64,000 nt of DNA from Candidatus Ribeiella danica (GTDB taxonomy: Bacteria > Chloroflexota > Chloroflexia > Chloroflexales > Roseiflexaceae), in the NCBI GenBank assembly GCA_016717335.1, contig JADKFS010000001.1:434001-498000 (forward strand), in the 5' to 3' direction. Made by a program: the position numbers and the translations under genes. Below, in pieces: positions 33,688 to 44,400 of this stretch; position 1 is the stretch's first letter; every line of letters starts with the position of its first letter. The notes below the pieces were generated by a model that had not been told where the DNA came from, ran no database searches, and saw only the letters and a program-made list of their open reading frames with translations.

Positions 33688-36600
33688 CGGTGGCCTAGCG
33701 GGTCTGGGTTGGTTGCTAGCGGATGGCCAGGTTGCCGCCGCCGAGGGTCTGCTCGACGGTCTTGGCGCCGCTCCAGTTGCTGGAGAACCAGAGCTTGCCG
33801 CTCTTGTCCCACAGCGTGATCGCGATCGTGTCGCTCGACCCCGGCTCGCCGCGGTCGGTCAGGTCGATCTGCAGCGTGGCGTTGCCGTCCACCGCCACCG
33901 GCAGCGGCCGGGTTGGTGATGTCGGTGATGCCGGCCTTGCCGCTGAAGCTGGCGGTCCCGGCGGTCGTCGGCGTGCCGACCTTGGTCACGAGCGAGCTGA
34001 TCGCGTTGCTCTTGATCTGGTAGATGCGCCCGCCGCTGCGAACGATCACGTTGACGTTGCCCTGGTAGTTTGAGCCGCTCTTGTTGGTCTTGACGTTGAA
34101 GCCGAAGTTGGTCTTCAGCCCAGCCGTGCCAGCCTTGGAGCCGGCCGAGGCCTGGTTGACCAGGTGCCCGCCGCCGCCGATCGAGCCGGGCAGCGGCTTG
34201 GAGACCGTCACGAGCGTGTTGTCGGTTGGGTCATTACGGGTGTAGTTCCCGCCGACGACGATGCCGACGTTGAACAGCTGGTAATCCGCGCTGCCGATGT
34301 TCACCGCCCAAGTGCAGCCGGCCGTGCCGGTCTTGGTGTCGGCCGGGCTGACGAGCTGGATCGCGCCGGCGCTGCACAGCACGGCGTTACCCGCATCGCG
34401 GTTGACAAACGTGACCGTCGCGGTGCGGATGTCGCCGGGGAAGCCGTCGGCGCTATCCTGGATGGTCGCCACCAGGTTGACGTTCGCGCTGCTGCTGTTG
34501 ACGCCGCTGGTCGAGACATACTGCTGGCCGGCATAGGTCGCGCTGGCGTCTTCCTGTGTCACCGTCAGGGCGAGCGGGCCGACACTGCTGTCGGTGAACA
34601 GCGCGCCGCTGCTGGTGAACTTCGCGCTCGCCGTGTAGCTGCCCGGCGCCTTGCTGACGCCTGCGGACCACGCGACGCCGCCGGCGCCCACCGGCGATGA
34701 GCCGATCGAGACGCCGTTGACGAAGAACTCGACCGATCCGCTCACCGGCGCGCCGTCCACGCTGGCCGGGCTGACGGTCGCCTTGATCGGGTCGCTGTAC
34801 TGCACGCTGCTCGACAGAGCGATGCCGGTCGTGGACGCGCTGAGCGGGAGGTTGGCGAGCGCGTTGGCGTTGCCAACCCAGATCGTCCGCGGGCCCCACA
34901 GCGCCTTCCAGCTCTGGCTGACCTCGTCCCAGTACTGGAACGAGCGCGCGTCCAGATGGGCCGTGACGTGCTTGGTCTGGCCTGCGTCGAGCTCGACCCG
35001 CTCGAAGCCGCGCAGCGAGCGCACGGCCTGCTGCACGCCGGCCACGTCCGGCCCGGCGCCCAGGTAGACCTGCGCCACCTCGGCGCCGGCCACTGAGCCG
35101 GTGTTGGCGACGTCGAAGCTGACGTCCGCGCCGCCATCGGCGGTGGCCGCGACCGACAGGCCCGAGAAGCCGAAGCTGGTGTACGAGAGCCCGAAGCCGA
35201 ACGGGAACTGCGGGGCGATGCCCTGCTTGTCGAAGTAGCGGTATCCCGCGAAGATGCCCTCGGTCTCGTTCGTGCAGATCGTGGCGTTGGCGGCCGTGTT
35301 CACGCACGAGGGCAGCGGCGCGCTGAAGCTGTAGTTGAGCCGCTCGAGGTGGACGTTCGGGTATGCCGCCAGCGGACCGGCCGGCTCACCGGGGTAGAGC
35401 GGCACGGTCTCGTTGTAGGCCCAGATCGTGTCGGTGGCGTTCTTCGGCCAGCTGAGCGCCGTGCGCCCGCTCGGGTTGGCCAGCCCGAGCAGCAGCCGCG
35501 CCGTCGAGGTTCCGCCTTCCTGCCCGGCAAACCACATGTCGAGCAGCGCCTTGACGTTGCCGATCCACGGCGTCAGGACCGGGTTGTCGTTGTTGATCAC
35601 CACGATCGTGTTCGGGTTGGCCGCCGCGACCGCGTTGATCAGGTTGACCTGGTTGGTCGACAGCGCCGTCGGCGCGGAGAGCGTGCCCGACCCGGTGTAC
35701 GGGTTCGGGATGGTCGTGATGTTGGCGCCCTGCAGCGCCCCGCCGCCGGTGTTGACAAACACGATCGCCTTGCTCTTGCCGACCGCCGCCGCCGCCGCGT
35801 CGGCGATGTCGCCGTTGGTGCGGTTGTAGGCGAAGCGGAAGCTCGCCGGGCCCGCGGTCGCGTTGTTGAACGTGATCGTGAGCGGGTAGTACGTTCCGCC
35901 GGTCAGGCTGCCGGCCGAGAACTGCCGGTTGGTCAGCAGCGCCTCGGTGTAGCCGGCGTTCGTCGGCGTGCCGGGCGTGGTGGCGCCGTAGATGGTCCCG
36001 GCGTTGGCGAGCGTCCGCAGCGTCCCGTTGAACGTGAAGGTCACGTTGGCGTTCGGGACGCCGCTGCTCTGCTGGAAGTCAAACCAGTAGGCGTCCGTCG
36101 TCGGGACGTAGACGTAGCCGCTCCAGCTGTAGCTGCCGGGGTCGAGCTGTCCGCTGGCGGACACGCTGGTGAAGTCGATCGTCGCGTCGGCCATCGGCGC
36201 GCCGGGGCCGGCGGTGCGGTCGAGCGCGCCTGTCACGGCCGCGTTCGACTGCGACAGCGCGGACGACGGGACGACCTGGCCGGTCGGGTCCTGGGCGGGC
36301 ACGAACGTGAACGCCTCGGGGCGGCCGCTGAAGTTCTGGAGCTGCTGCAGCGGGTTGATCGCGTCGCGGTCGACGAAGCCGGTGGATGCCTCGTTTGTCG
36401 GGTCGGCGACGGTGTGGTTGGCGCTCGATCCGGTCACGAGGATGCCGCCGTCGAGGTCGGCATTGGTGAGCGGCAGCGCGCTGTCGTCGTTCTTGAGCAG
36501 CGTCGCGCCCTCTTCCGACATCTTCTCGACGATCGCCGCGTCGCCGTTCTTGGTGCCAAGCACGGGCGTGCCGCTGTCGGGGCCGAGCGGCAGCGCCGCG

Positions 36601-38327
36601 GTCCCGGTTCGGTCGGCGCCGATGCCGCCAGGATTGGTGCAGGACGCGCTGGGGTTCGGGTCGCAGCCGAGCATCCCGAAGCGCTCCATCTGGTACAGGA
36701 TGCGCGCCAGCGACTGGTTGAACACGGAGAGCGGCGCGTTGCCGGTCTGGACGGCCTGGCTCAGCGTGCAGCCGCCGGACGGGCAGCCGGTCTTGCCCGA
36801 GTTCTGGAAGTTATTCGGAATGCCGCCGATGCGCGTCGACCCGCTGGCGCAGTTGGCGCTCCAGGTCGATGACGACGGCGAGGCCACGTTGATGCCGCAG
36901 GTGCTGCCGGTCGCGTCAGCGCCGCCCGCTCCACCGGCGAAGAAGCCGTTCGTGGTCGGCATTTCCTGGTCTTCGCCCTGGAAGATGCTCGAGGTGCTAT
37001 GCGTGGCCGGGTAGTCGGAGCCGACGAAGGCCACCGAGCCCCACAGCTGGTGCAGAATATAGGTCAGCAGCAGCGGCTGCTCGCACGCGAAGTGCGACTC
37101 GTTGATCGGCCAGGTCTGCGGATTCGACGAGCCGGCGAACGGGCTCGCGCTGCCACCCGCCAACGCGGAGACACCGGCCGGGTAGCCGGCCGAGGCGCTG
37201 TTGGACGGCAGGTAGGGCGAGATGTCGCGGAAGACCTGGTACGAGCACATCGTCGCCGCCGCGCGCGCGTCCACGAAGCCGGCTTCGTACGGCGTCAGGT
37301 ACAGCTCGTGCAGCGCCTGGTCCTGGATGTCGGTGTTGGCGTTCTGGTTCTGACCGTTGTAGACGGCGAAGTGCTTCATCTGGGACATCGTGCCGACGCC
37401 CTGGATGCCGTGGATCTGCGTCGCCACCAGCTCGTGGCTGAGGTACGGGTCCTCGCCGGTGGTGGTCAGGTTGCGGCCCCAGTTGGGCTGCCGGTCGAGG
37501 TCGGTCTGCGGGCCGAACAGCCCGGTGACCATGAACTCGCGGCTCTCGATGCCCTCGACCTGGCCCCAGGCATTGCCCAGCACGCGGTCGAACGAGGCCC
37601 CCAGGCCCATGAGGGTCATCGGCGCGGTCGAGCCGCGCGCCTGCGCGCCCGAGGTGTTGAGCACGCCCTGGGCGTCGGTCCAGCAGAGGTACGGGATGCT
37701 CGGCGTCGTGAGCGTGACGTACAGCGGCCGTCCGCTCGCGTGCGCCCTGGTGAGGGCCGCGGTGAACGTAATGCCGGTGCCGGCGGCGCCGGTGGTGCCG
37801 ACCGTTGCGATCGTGGCCTGCTCGGCCTCAGACGTGGCGTCGAGCCAGATCGACTGGCCGGTGCTGAAGCCGGCGACGCTGGCAACCTTGACATTCGTGG
37901 CGCCGACGACCGAGGCGGCCGACAGCGTGGTGGAGGTGGGCGCGCCCGAGGCGTCCAGTCCAACCGGGCGCCCGACCGGGCCGACGTTGTGGCAGTCGGG
38001 GCTGGCGCCGTCGTGCAGCAGGGTCGCCAGGTTCTGCACCTGCGCCAGCGTCGGCGGGTTGGTTGGCTCGAGCTGCGCGATCAGGCTCAGGACGACCGGC
38101 GTGTACGGCGCGGCGGCGTCGACGGCCGGCGAGCTGACCATCGACGGAAGCGTCACCGGCAGGCTGTAGGGGACATTGCTGGGCTGGATATCGGCGGCCG
38201 GCGCGGCCAGCGGATTGGCCGACGCGAGCGGAGCCGCGGATGCCAGGGGCGCGATGACCAGGGCGACGAGCAACATTGCGACCCGGGCAAGCAGTGCCCT
38301 GGGCCGACGTCGTCGTTGATGCTCCAT
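33684..38327 (-). CDS. Secreted GH3 glycosidase with PA14-like and Ig-like domains (C-terminal frameshift)
   Basis: 1547 codons from the ATG at 38327, which has AAGGAG seven bases upstream. The signal peptide ends near residue 32. The GH3 N-terminal domain is interrupted near residue 100 by a 70-residue insert of the LSAASVVGATNVKVASVAGF repeat type. The nucleophile is the Asp of GSDYPATHS (Y replaces the usual W). A PA14-like insert (LDPGSYSWSGYVYVPTTDAY), the GH3 C-terminal domain and an Fn3-like domain follow, then an Ig-like domain and the shared C-terminal module from about 34554. One extra base near 33905 shifts the frame, so the last 60 residues common to its paralogues (ending GGGNLAIR) are read out of frame and replaced by an Arg-rich tail. 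Probable role: beta-glucosidase or xylosidase. Confidence 0.85.
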   Translation of the reverse strand: MEHQRRRRPRALLARVAMLLVALVIAPLASAAPLASANPLAAPAADIQPSNVPYSLPVTLPSMVSSPAVDAAAPYTPVVLSLIAQLEPTNPPTLAQVQNLATLLHDGASPDCHNVGPVGRPVGLDASGAPTSTTLSAASVVGATNVKVASVAGFSTGQSIWLDATSEAEQATIATVGTTGAAGTGITFTAALTRAHASGRPLYVTLTTPSIPYLCWTDAQGVLNTSGAQARGSTAPMTLMGLGASFDRVLGNAWGQVEGIESREFMVTGLFGPQTDLDRQPNWGRNLTTTGEDPYLSHELVATQIHGIQGVGTMSQMKHFAVYNGQNQNANTDIQDQALHELYLTPYEAGFVDARAAATMCSYQVFRDISPYLPSNSASAGYPAGVSALAGGSASPFAGSSNPQTWPINESHFACEQPLLLTYILHQLWGSVAFVGSDYPATHSTSSIFQGEDQEMPTTNGFFAGGAGGADATGSTCGINVASPSSSTWSANCASGSTRIGGIPNNFQNSGKTGCPSGGCTLSQAVQTGNAPLSVFNQSLARILYQMERFGMLGCDPNPSASCTNPGGIGADRTGTAALPLGPDSGTPVLGTKNGDAAIVEKMSEEGATLLKNDDSALPLTNADLDGGILVTGSSANHTVADPTNEASTGFVDRDAINPLQQLQNFSGRPEAFTFVPAQDPTGQVVPSSALSQSNAAVTGALDRTAGPGAPMADATIDFTSVSASGQLDPGSYSWSGYVYVPTTDAYWFDFQQSSGVPNANVTFTFNGTLRTLANAGTIYGATTPGTPTNAGYTEALLTNRQFSAGSLTGGTYYPLTITFNNATAGPASFRFAYNRTNGDIADAAAAAVGKSKAIVFVNTGGGALQGANITTIPNPYTGSGTLSAPTALSTNQVNLINAVAAANPNTIVVINNDNPVLTPWIGNVKALLDMWFAGQEGGTSTARLLLGLANPSGRTALSWPKNATDTIWAYNETVPLYPGEPAGPLAAYPNVHLERLNYSFSAPLPSCVNTAANATICTNETEGIFAGYRYFDKQGIAPQFPFGFGLSYTSFGFSGLSVAATADGGADVSFDVANTGSVAGAEVAQVYLGAGPDVAGVQQAVRSLRGFERVELDAGQTKHVTAHLDARSFQYWDEVSQSWKALWGPRTIWVGNANALANLPLSASTTGIALSSSVQYSDPIKATVSPASVDGAPVSGSVEFFVNGVSIGSSPVGAGGVAWSAGVSKAPGSYTASAKFTSSGALFTDSSVGPLALTVTQEDASATYAGQQYVSTSGVNSSSANVNLVATIQDSADGFPGDIRTATVTFVNRDAGNAVLCSAGAIQLVSPADTKTGTAGCTWAVNIGSADYQLFNVGIVVGGNYTRNDPTDNTLVTVSKPLPGSIGGGGHLVNQASAGSKAGTAGLKTNFGFNVKTNKSGSNYQGNVNVIVRSGGRIYQIKSNAISSLVTKVGTPTTAGTASFSGKAGITDITNPAAAGGGGRQRHAADRPDRPRRAGVERHDRDHAVGQERQALVLQQLERRQDRRADPRRRQPGHPLATNPDPLGHR
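33716..33898 (-). other. Out-of-frame C-terminal tail of the first GH3 protein
   Basis: This frame encodes the conserved ending (NATLQIDLTDRGEPGSSDTI to QTLGGGNLAIR, stop at 33716-33718) that is in frame in the three paralogous genes. Removing one base at about 33905 rejoins it to the gene. Confidence 0.85.
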
Positions 38328-38781
38328 TGCTGTGCTCCTTGTCTTGTTTTGGTCTCCACCATCTAAAGCCCTACGCTTGAGTTCCGGATATCCTCCCATC
38401 CGGCCTCAATGGAGTAATCGGGCGATGGTCCTCCTTTCACGGGCAGCACAAGAGCGGGACGGCTGCGCATCACGCGCGGCTGCCACGTGGTCATGCCGGA
38501 TCAGACGGCACGACCGGGCGTCGATGGAACAACCTCGGCACGCAGAGACGGCAAACCGACGCGCCGGCCACGCGAGCACGGCGCGGCTGGCACACGCATC
38601 CTGGCGTGCACCGTGCCAAAAGGCAGGCGCGACATCGGTTTGCCGAACCAGGTGGGCTGAAGGTGGCTACTATACAGAGTAAGGCTCAGGATTACTATAC
38701 GGCCAAGCCGTGGCAGACTACAACCCCCAACACCCCCTAACTCAGGGCGGGAAATCCCTCCCGCCAGGCACTCCTGGCAAT

Positions 38782-38818
38782 GCGCGCGGCGGAGCAGGCT
38801 ACCTGCTCCGCCGCGCGC
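38782..38818 (-). terminator. 17-pair perfect hairpin after the esterase gene
   Basis: GCGCGCGGCGGAGCAGG at 38782-38798 pairs fully with 38802-38818 across a CTA loop. There is no T-run. Between this and 38327 no gene is supported. Confidence 0.5.
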
Positions 38819-38835
38819 GTTGGGTGTGGGTTGGC

Positions 38836-38945
38836 CGCTAGCGCAGGATGAAGCGAGATTTGCAGTCTTACGATCAGCGTATTGGTTATCGATACGCCAA
38901 ACCCCAAGCGCCACATCCCACGCCCCTGCGCTGCGAGCGCTAGCG
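38836..38945. mobile_element. Small insertion of about 100 bp flanked by an 8-bp direct repeat
   Basis: CGCTAGCG occurs at 38836-38843 and 38938-38945. The paralogous genes run from GCTAGCG straight into GACCAACCCAGACC-like DNA. Here that flank (GGCCAACCC) is displaced by about 100 bases, as expected for an insertion with target duplication. The insert contains GCGTAT...ATACGC and no gene. Confidence 0.45.
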
Positions 38946-41354
38946 GATGGCCAGGTTGCCGCCGCCGAGGGTCTGCTCGACGGTCTTGGCGCCGCTCCAG
39001 TTGCTGGAGAACCAGAGCTTGCCGCTCTTGTCCCACAGCGTGATCGCGATCGTGTCGTTCGCGCCCGGCTCACCCTGGTCGGTCAGCCCGATCTGTAGCG
39101 AGGCGTTGCCGTCCACCGCCACCGGCAGCGCCGGGTTGGTGATGTCGGTGATGCCGGCCTTGCCGCTGAAGCTGGCGGTCCCGGCGGTCGTCGGCGTGCC
39201 GACCTTGGTCACGAGCGAGCTGATCGCGTTGCTCTTGATCTGGTAGGTGTGTCCGCCGTTGCGGACGATCACGTTGACGTTGCCCTGGAAGTTCGCGCCG
39301 CTCTTGGTGGTCTTGACGTTGAAGCCGAAGTTGGTCTTCAGCCCGGCGCCGCCGGCCTTGGAGCCGGCCGAGGCCTGGTTAACCAGGGTGCCGCCGCCGC
39401 CGATCGAGCCGGGCAGCGGCTTGGAGATGGTGACGATCGTGTTGTCGGCCGAGGCGTCGCGGGTGTAGTTGCCGCCGACGACGATGCCGACCGTGAACGA
39501 CTGGCTGTCGCCCGTAATGGCGGCGTTCCAGAGGCAGCTGGCCGTGCCGGTCTTGGTGTCGGCCGGGCTGACGAGCTGGATCGCGCCGGCGCTGCACAGC
39601 ACGGCGTTGCCCGCGTCGCGGTTGACAAACGTGACCGTCGCGGTGCGGATGTCGCCGGGGAAGCCGTCGGCGCTGTCCTGGATGCTCGCAACCAGGTTGA
39701 CTCCGGCGCTGCTGCTGTTGACGCCGCTGGTCGAGACGTACTGCTGGCCGGCGTAGGTCGCGCTGGCGTCCTCCGCGGTCACGCTCAGGGTCAGCGGGCC
39801 GGTGCTGCTGTCGTTGAACAGCGCGCTGCTGCTGGTAAACTTGGCGCTCAGGCTGTAGCTGCCGGGCGCCTTCATGATCGGCGGGGATACCGCGGCGCCA
39901 TCCGCGTCCACCGGCGCCGAGCCGATCGACACGCCGTCGACGAAGAACTCGACCGATCCGGTCAGCGCCGTATCGCTGATGCTGCCCTGGCGAACGACGA
40001 CGGTGAGTGGGTCGCTGTACTGCACGCTCGGATTCGCCGTCGTAAAGGTGCGCTTGAAGGCCATGGTCGAGGCGAAGTCGTACAACATCTGGCGCCATTC
40101 GTACCACTCGTGGCCGGCGTCCATCCGGTCGTCCACGAACGGAATGCCCTTGGCCGTCAGATTGGCCTCGTAGCTGTCAATGCTGGGGACGGTGATGGAA
40201 TCGAAGCGACCGCCTCCGATGTGGATGCCGAGGCGGGTCTTGAGGTCCGGGTTGTTCCACAGCGTGCTGGTGATCGACGGGGCGCCGCTGGAGCCGATGC
40301 TCCACGAGGCGACGTAGCCGAACGCCGTGGTGGCGTTGAACAAAATGTCGTTCGCGCGCTGCCCGCCGGCGGAGAGGCCCGCGAAGGCGCGGTCGCTGGG
40401 ATGGTGCGAGACGTTGTAGTTCGCCTCGACGTACGGGATGACGTTGTTGACCACGTCGGCGCGATAGCCGGCAGTGCTGCCGGAGATGCCGTTGAAGTTG
40501 GTCATCACGACGACCATCGGCTGGATCTTGCCGGCCGCGATCAGGTTGTCGATGATCCGGTTGGCGACGCCCTGCGTACTCCAGTCGACCTCATTGCCGC
40601 CCGAGCCGTGGCTCAGGTAGAGCGTGGGGTACGGGAGGCTGCGGGCCGGATCGTAGCTGGCCGGCAGGTAGACCGCCAGGTAGTGGTAGCCAACCGGGTT
40701 CGTCGACTGCGGGGAGGGGTAGGTCACGTCGAAGAGCGTGCCGTGCACCGCGGTGGGCGCCTCCCAGGACATGTCGGGCGTCCCAAATGCGGAGTCGGAC
40801 GGCACGTAGACCTGGCTGGTCGGCTCGACCGCCCCGCTCGTATTCCACGGCGGGTTGCTCGGGTCGGCGAACTCGGTGCAGTTGCTGAGCGAGGGGAAGG
40901 TGTTCGGGCAGTTCCGGTAATAGCCGTAGGTGTAGGTGCCCGACGGCATCGGCGTGGTGTACGACCAGACGCCCGTCGCCGGGTCCAGAGTCATGTTTAT
41001 GACAGGCCAGTTAGCCGAGGCGCCGCTGTTGGGGAATGCGATCGGGAAGGCGCCGGGAATCCACTGCGACGGCAGCCAGCCGGCCGAAGAGGTCCTGGTT
41101 GTATGCGCGGCATCCGAGAAGAACCACTCGCCCCGCAGGTAGACCTTGGTGGCGGTGGGGTCGTAGTAGCGGAACGTAATCTCGTAGCCGGTCGGCCCGG
41201 TGCCGGTCTGAACGACCTCGGGCGAGACGACCTCGGGAGCTTCGCTCTCCGCTGCGACACGCGAAGAGGTTGCGGTAAATGCCAGACACATCGCCAGAGC
41301 CATGAGGGCTGCCACTACGCGAGCGTAGCGCAAGCGGGTGTGACGTGTAGACAT
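38940..41354 (-). CDS. Secreted CE1-like esterase with E-set, Ig-like and shared C-terminal module
   Basis: 804 residues. AAAGGAG precedes the ATG by nine bases, and the signal peptide ends near residue 34. An N-terminal E-set/CBM48-like domain (YEITFRYYDPTATKVYLRGE) is followed by an esterase-D type alpha/beta hydrolase with LYLSHGSGGNEVDW, the nucleophile Ser in FAGLSAGGQ and the His in DAGHEWYEW. This matches feruloyl/acetyl-xylan esterases of family CE1, which remove ester groups from hemicellulose. An Ig-like domain and the shared C-terminal module (about 270 residues, in frame, ending GGGNLAIR) complete the protein. It lies between two GH3 genes on the same strand and probably acts with them outside the cell. 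Confidence 0.88.
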   Translation of the reverse strand: MSTRHTRLRYARVVAALMALAMCLAFTATSSRVAAESEAPEVVSPEVVQTGTGPTGYEITFRYYDPTATKVYLRGEWFFSDAAHTTRTSSAGWLPSQWIPGAFPIAFPNSGASANWPVINMTLDPATGVWSYTTPMPSGTYTYGYYRNCPNTFPSLSNCTEFADPSNPPWNTSGAVEPTSQVYVPSDSAFGTPDMSWEAPTAVHGTLFDVTYPSPQSTNPVGYHYLAVYLPASYDPARSLPYPTLYLSHGSGGNEVDWSTQGVANRIIDNLIAAGKIQPMVVVMTNFNGISGSTAGYRADVVNNVIPYVEANYNVSHHPSDRAFAGLSAGGQRANDILFNATTAFGYVASWSIGSSGAPSITSTLWNNPDLKTRLGIHIGGGRFDSITVPSIDSYEANLTAKGIPFVDDRMDAGHEWYEWRQMLYDFASTMAFKRTFTTANPSVQYSDPLTVVVRQGSISDTALTGSVEFFVDGVSIGSAPVDADGAAVSPPIMKAPGSYSLSAKFTSSSALFNDSSTGPLTLSVTAEDASATYAGQQYVSTSGVNSSSAGVNLVASIQDSADGFPGDIRTATVTFVNRDAGNAVLCSAGAIQLVSPADTKTGTASCLWNAAITGDSQSFTVGIVVGGNYTRDASADNTIVTISKPLPGSIGGGGTLVNQASAGSKAGGAGLKTNFGFNVKTTKSGANFQGNVNVIVRNGGHTYQIKSNAISSLVTKVGTPTTAGTASFSGKAGITDITNPALPVAVDGNASLQIGLTDQGEPGANDTIAITLWDKSGKLWFSSNWSGAKTVEQTLGGGNLAIR

Positions 41355-41413
41355 TGGGTTCTCCTTTAAGTCCGTTCTCCCGCCGCTATCGCGGCGGTAG
41401 TCGTAGCTGCGCG

Positions 41414-41445
41414 CGAGGCGGAGCAGATCCCTCTGCTCCGCCTCG
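41414..41445 (-). terminator. Hairpin after the second GH3 gene
   Basis: CGAGGCGGAGCAG pairs perfectly with CTGCTCCGCCTCG across six bases. No T-run. It shares the GGCGGAGCAG core with the hairpin at 38782. Confidence 0.5.
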
Positions 41446-41466
41446 TGCCGCGGGCTTGGTTAGTCG

Positions 41467-44400
41467 CTAGCGGATGGCCAGGTTGCCGCCGCCGAGGGTC
41501 TGCTCGACGGTCTTGGCGCCGCTCCAGTTGCTGGAGAACCAGAGCTTGCCGCTCTTGTCCCACAGCGTGATCGCGATCGAGTCGTTCGCGCCCGGCTCGC
41601 CGCGGTCGGTCAGCCCGACCTGCAGCGAGGCGTTGCCGTCCACCGCCACCGGCGCGGCCGGGTTGGTGATGTCGGTGATGCCGGCCTTGCCGCTGAAGCT
41701 GGCGGTCCCGGCGGTCGTCGGCGTGCCGACCTTGGTCACCAGCGAGCTGATCGCGTTGCTCTTGATCTGGTAGATGCGCCCGCCGCTGCGGACGATCACG
41801 TTGACGTTGCCCTGGAAATTCGCGCCGCTCTTGGTGGTCTTGACGTTGAAGCCGAAGTTGGTCTTCAGCCCGGCGCCGCCGGCCTTGGAGCCGGCCGAGG
41901 CCTGGTTGACCAGGTTGCCGCCGCCGCCGATCGAGCCGGGCAGCGGCTTGGAGACCGTCACGAGCGTATCGTCGGCCTGGCCGGTATAGTTCCCAGCCAC
42001 GACGACGCCGACGCGATACGTCACGCTGTCGGCGCTGCTGATGCTCGCCGTCCAGCTGCAGCTGGCCGTGCCGGTCTTGGCGTCGGCCGGGCTGACGAGC
42101 TGGATCGCGCCGGCGCTGCACAGCACGGCGTTGCCCGCGTCGCGGTTGACAAACGTGACCGTCGCGGTGCGGATGTCGCCGGGGTTGGCATCGTAGGCCA
42201 CGTCGCCTGTCACGGCGGTGATGTCCTGGATGCCCGCGACCAGGTTGACGCTGGCGCTGCTGCTGTTGACGCCGCTGGTCGAGACGTACTGCTGGCCGGC
42301 GTAGCTTGCGCGCGCGTCTTCGGGCTTCGCGACGATCGAGACAGTCGTTGTGCTCGTGTCTTTCCCATCGCTCACCGTCGTCCGCACGACGTAGCTGCCA
42401 CTATTGAGCGACATCGCGCCGGTGCCTGCCAGAGTCCACGAGCAGGCGCTCCAGATCGCGTCGCCGGTGCACGGCGCCGGTGTCAGCGTCAGCCAGGACG
42501 GCAGACCGTCCTGGAATGCGCCGCCATCCAGCGACCACTGCGTCGAGGCAGACAGCCCGGGCTCGCCGGCGCCATCGTTCGCGACGATGGTGACCGGCTG
42601 GACGTAATCGCTGTACTGGACGGTCTGGGCTGCCAGGTTGTTGGACACCTCCGGCGCCAGCGCAATGCCGGTCGCCTTTGCGAGCAGCGCTACGGCGACG
42701 CCCGGGTGGCCGATCAACATCTCATGATCGGCGTTGGCGATCAGCGCGGAGGTTGCCGCCGCCGGCCCGCCTGCGCGAAGGACGGCGGCCTGGGCGACTT
42801 CGAGGGCCGCCGCGACCACGCCGTCGGTCTGGACGAAGGTCTCGGCGTCGGTGCCGGCCAGCTCGCCGGCTGCCTTGGCGAGCAGCTGCAGAGTCTGGCC
42901 CGGAACGCGCACGGAGCCGTTCAGGTTCCAGACATCGGCCGCGAGCAGCATGTTGAGGAAGCCGACCGCGGCCTGGACGTGCGCGTCGCCGCCGCTGCCG
43001 GCCAGCGAGTCGCGCGTCTGCTCGATCCTGCCGCGGGTGGAGCCGGTTCGCAGGCCCCAGCCGAAGGGATAGCGCGGATCATAGGTCGCGTCGCCGACGT
43101 TGATCGGCTCCTGCGCCATGGTCCGCGGCCAGGTCATCGGCAGGCGACCGGTGAAGGACAGATCGCCGAACAGGACATCCGCCACGCCCTGGCCTTCACT
43201 GCCCGGCAGCCAGGTTGCGACGACCGCCTGGGCCTGGTTGAACTGGGCGTCGGTGAGCATGAACGGGCGACCGGCCATGGAGAGAATGATGCACGGCATG
43301 ACGCCGCAGACGTTGTTGATGGCTGTCGCGTCTGCCGTGGTTGGGGCGTCGGTCTTGCTCCCGGGGACATCGCCGCTGCCCTCGGCGTAGGCCGTCTCGC
43401 CGACGACCACGACGCCCACGTCGTACGCGCCTGCCGCCGGCGCGGGCGATGCCGTCGTGCTGTACGTGACGTTCCCCGTTCCGACGACGTTCTGGAGCGC
43501 CTGCCGCATCGTCGTAAAGAACGGCGCAACGTCGGCGACGTTGTTTGTGGGGATGCTCTGCCAGCTGATCGACCAGCCGCCGGCCTGGTTGATAATGCTG
43601 TCGGCGTTGCTGCCGGCCAGGTAGATCTTGGCAGTCTTGCTGAGCGGGAGGATATTGTTCGCGTTCTTGAGCAGGACCTGCGACTCGGCGGCGGCCTGGC
43701 GGGCGACCGCCCTGTGCTCGGCCGAGTAGATCTGGTTCTGGGTCGAGCGGTCGGTGAACGGCTGCTCGAACATGCCCAGCTCGAACTTCTGGACCAAGAT
43801 CCGGTTCACCGCGTCGTCGATGCGCGACTGCGGGACGTAGCCCATGTTGACCAGGGTCACCAGGTAGTTGATGAAGTTCTTGAATGCGGGATTGCCTGGT
43901 GCCATGACCATGTCCATGCCCGCGTTGAACGAGATCATGGTCTGGTAGGCGTAGCTCTGGTTGATCGGCGACGGCAGCGGGTTGGGCGAAGGGACCGGTA
44001 TCTGGTCGATCGCGTTATAGTCGCTGATCAGGAAGCCGTCGAAGCCGATGGTGTTCTTGAGCCAGCCGGTCATCAGGTCGGCGTTGGCGCTCATCTTGAT
44101 CGAGGTGGTCGCGCCGTCGAGCTGCGTGCTCGAGTAGGACGGCATGATCGTCCCGGTGTGGTACTTCTGCACGGCCGGGATGTAGGGCGAGAGGGCCACG
44201 CGCTCGAATTCCGCGCTGCTCATCACGTCGACGCCCGTGTTGGTGCCGTTCTGCGTGGCGCCGTCGCCGGCAAAGTGCTTGGCGCTGGCCAGCATGTGCA
44301 TGCCGCTCTTGTCCAGCGGGTTCGAGCCCTGGTAGCCGTCGATGATCGGCTCCATCAGGTTCACGAGCGCGGGGTCCTCGCTGAAGCACTCGTAGGTGCG

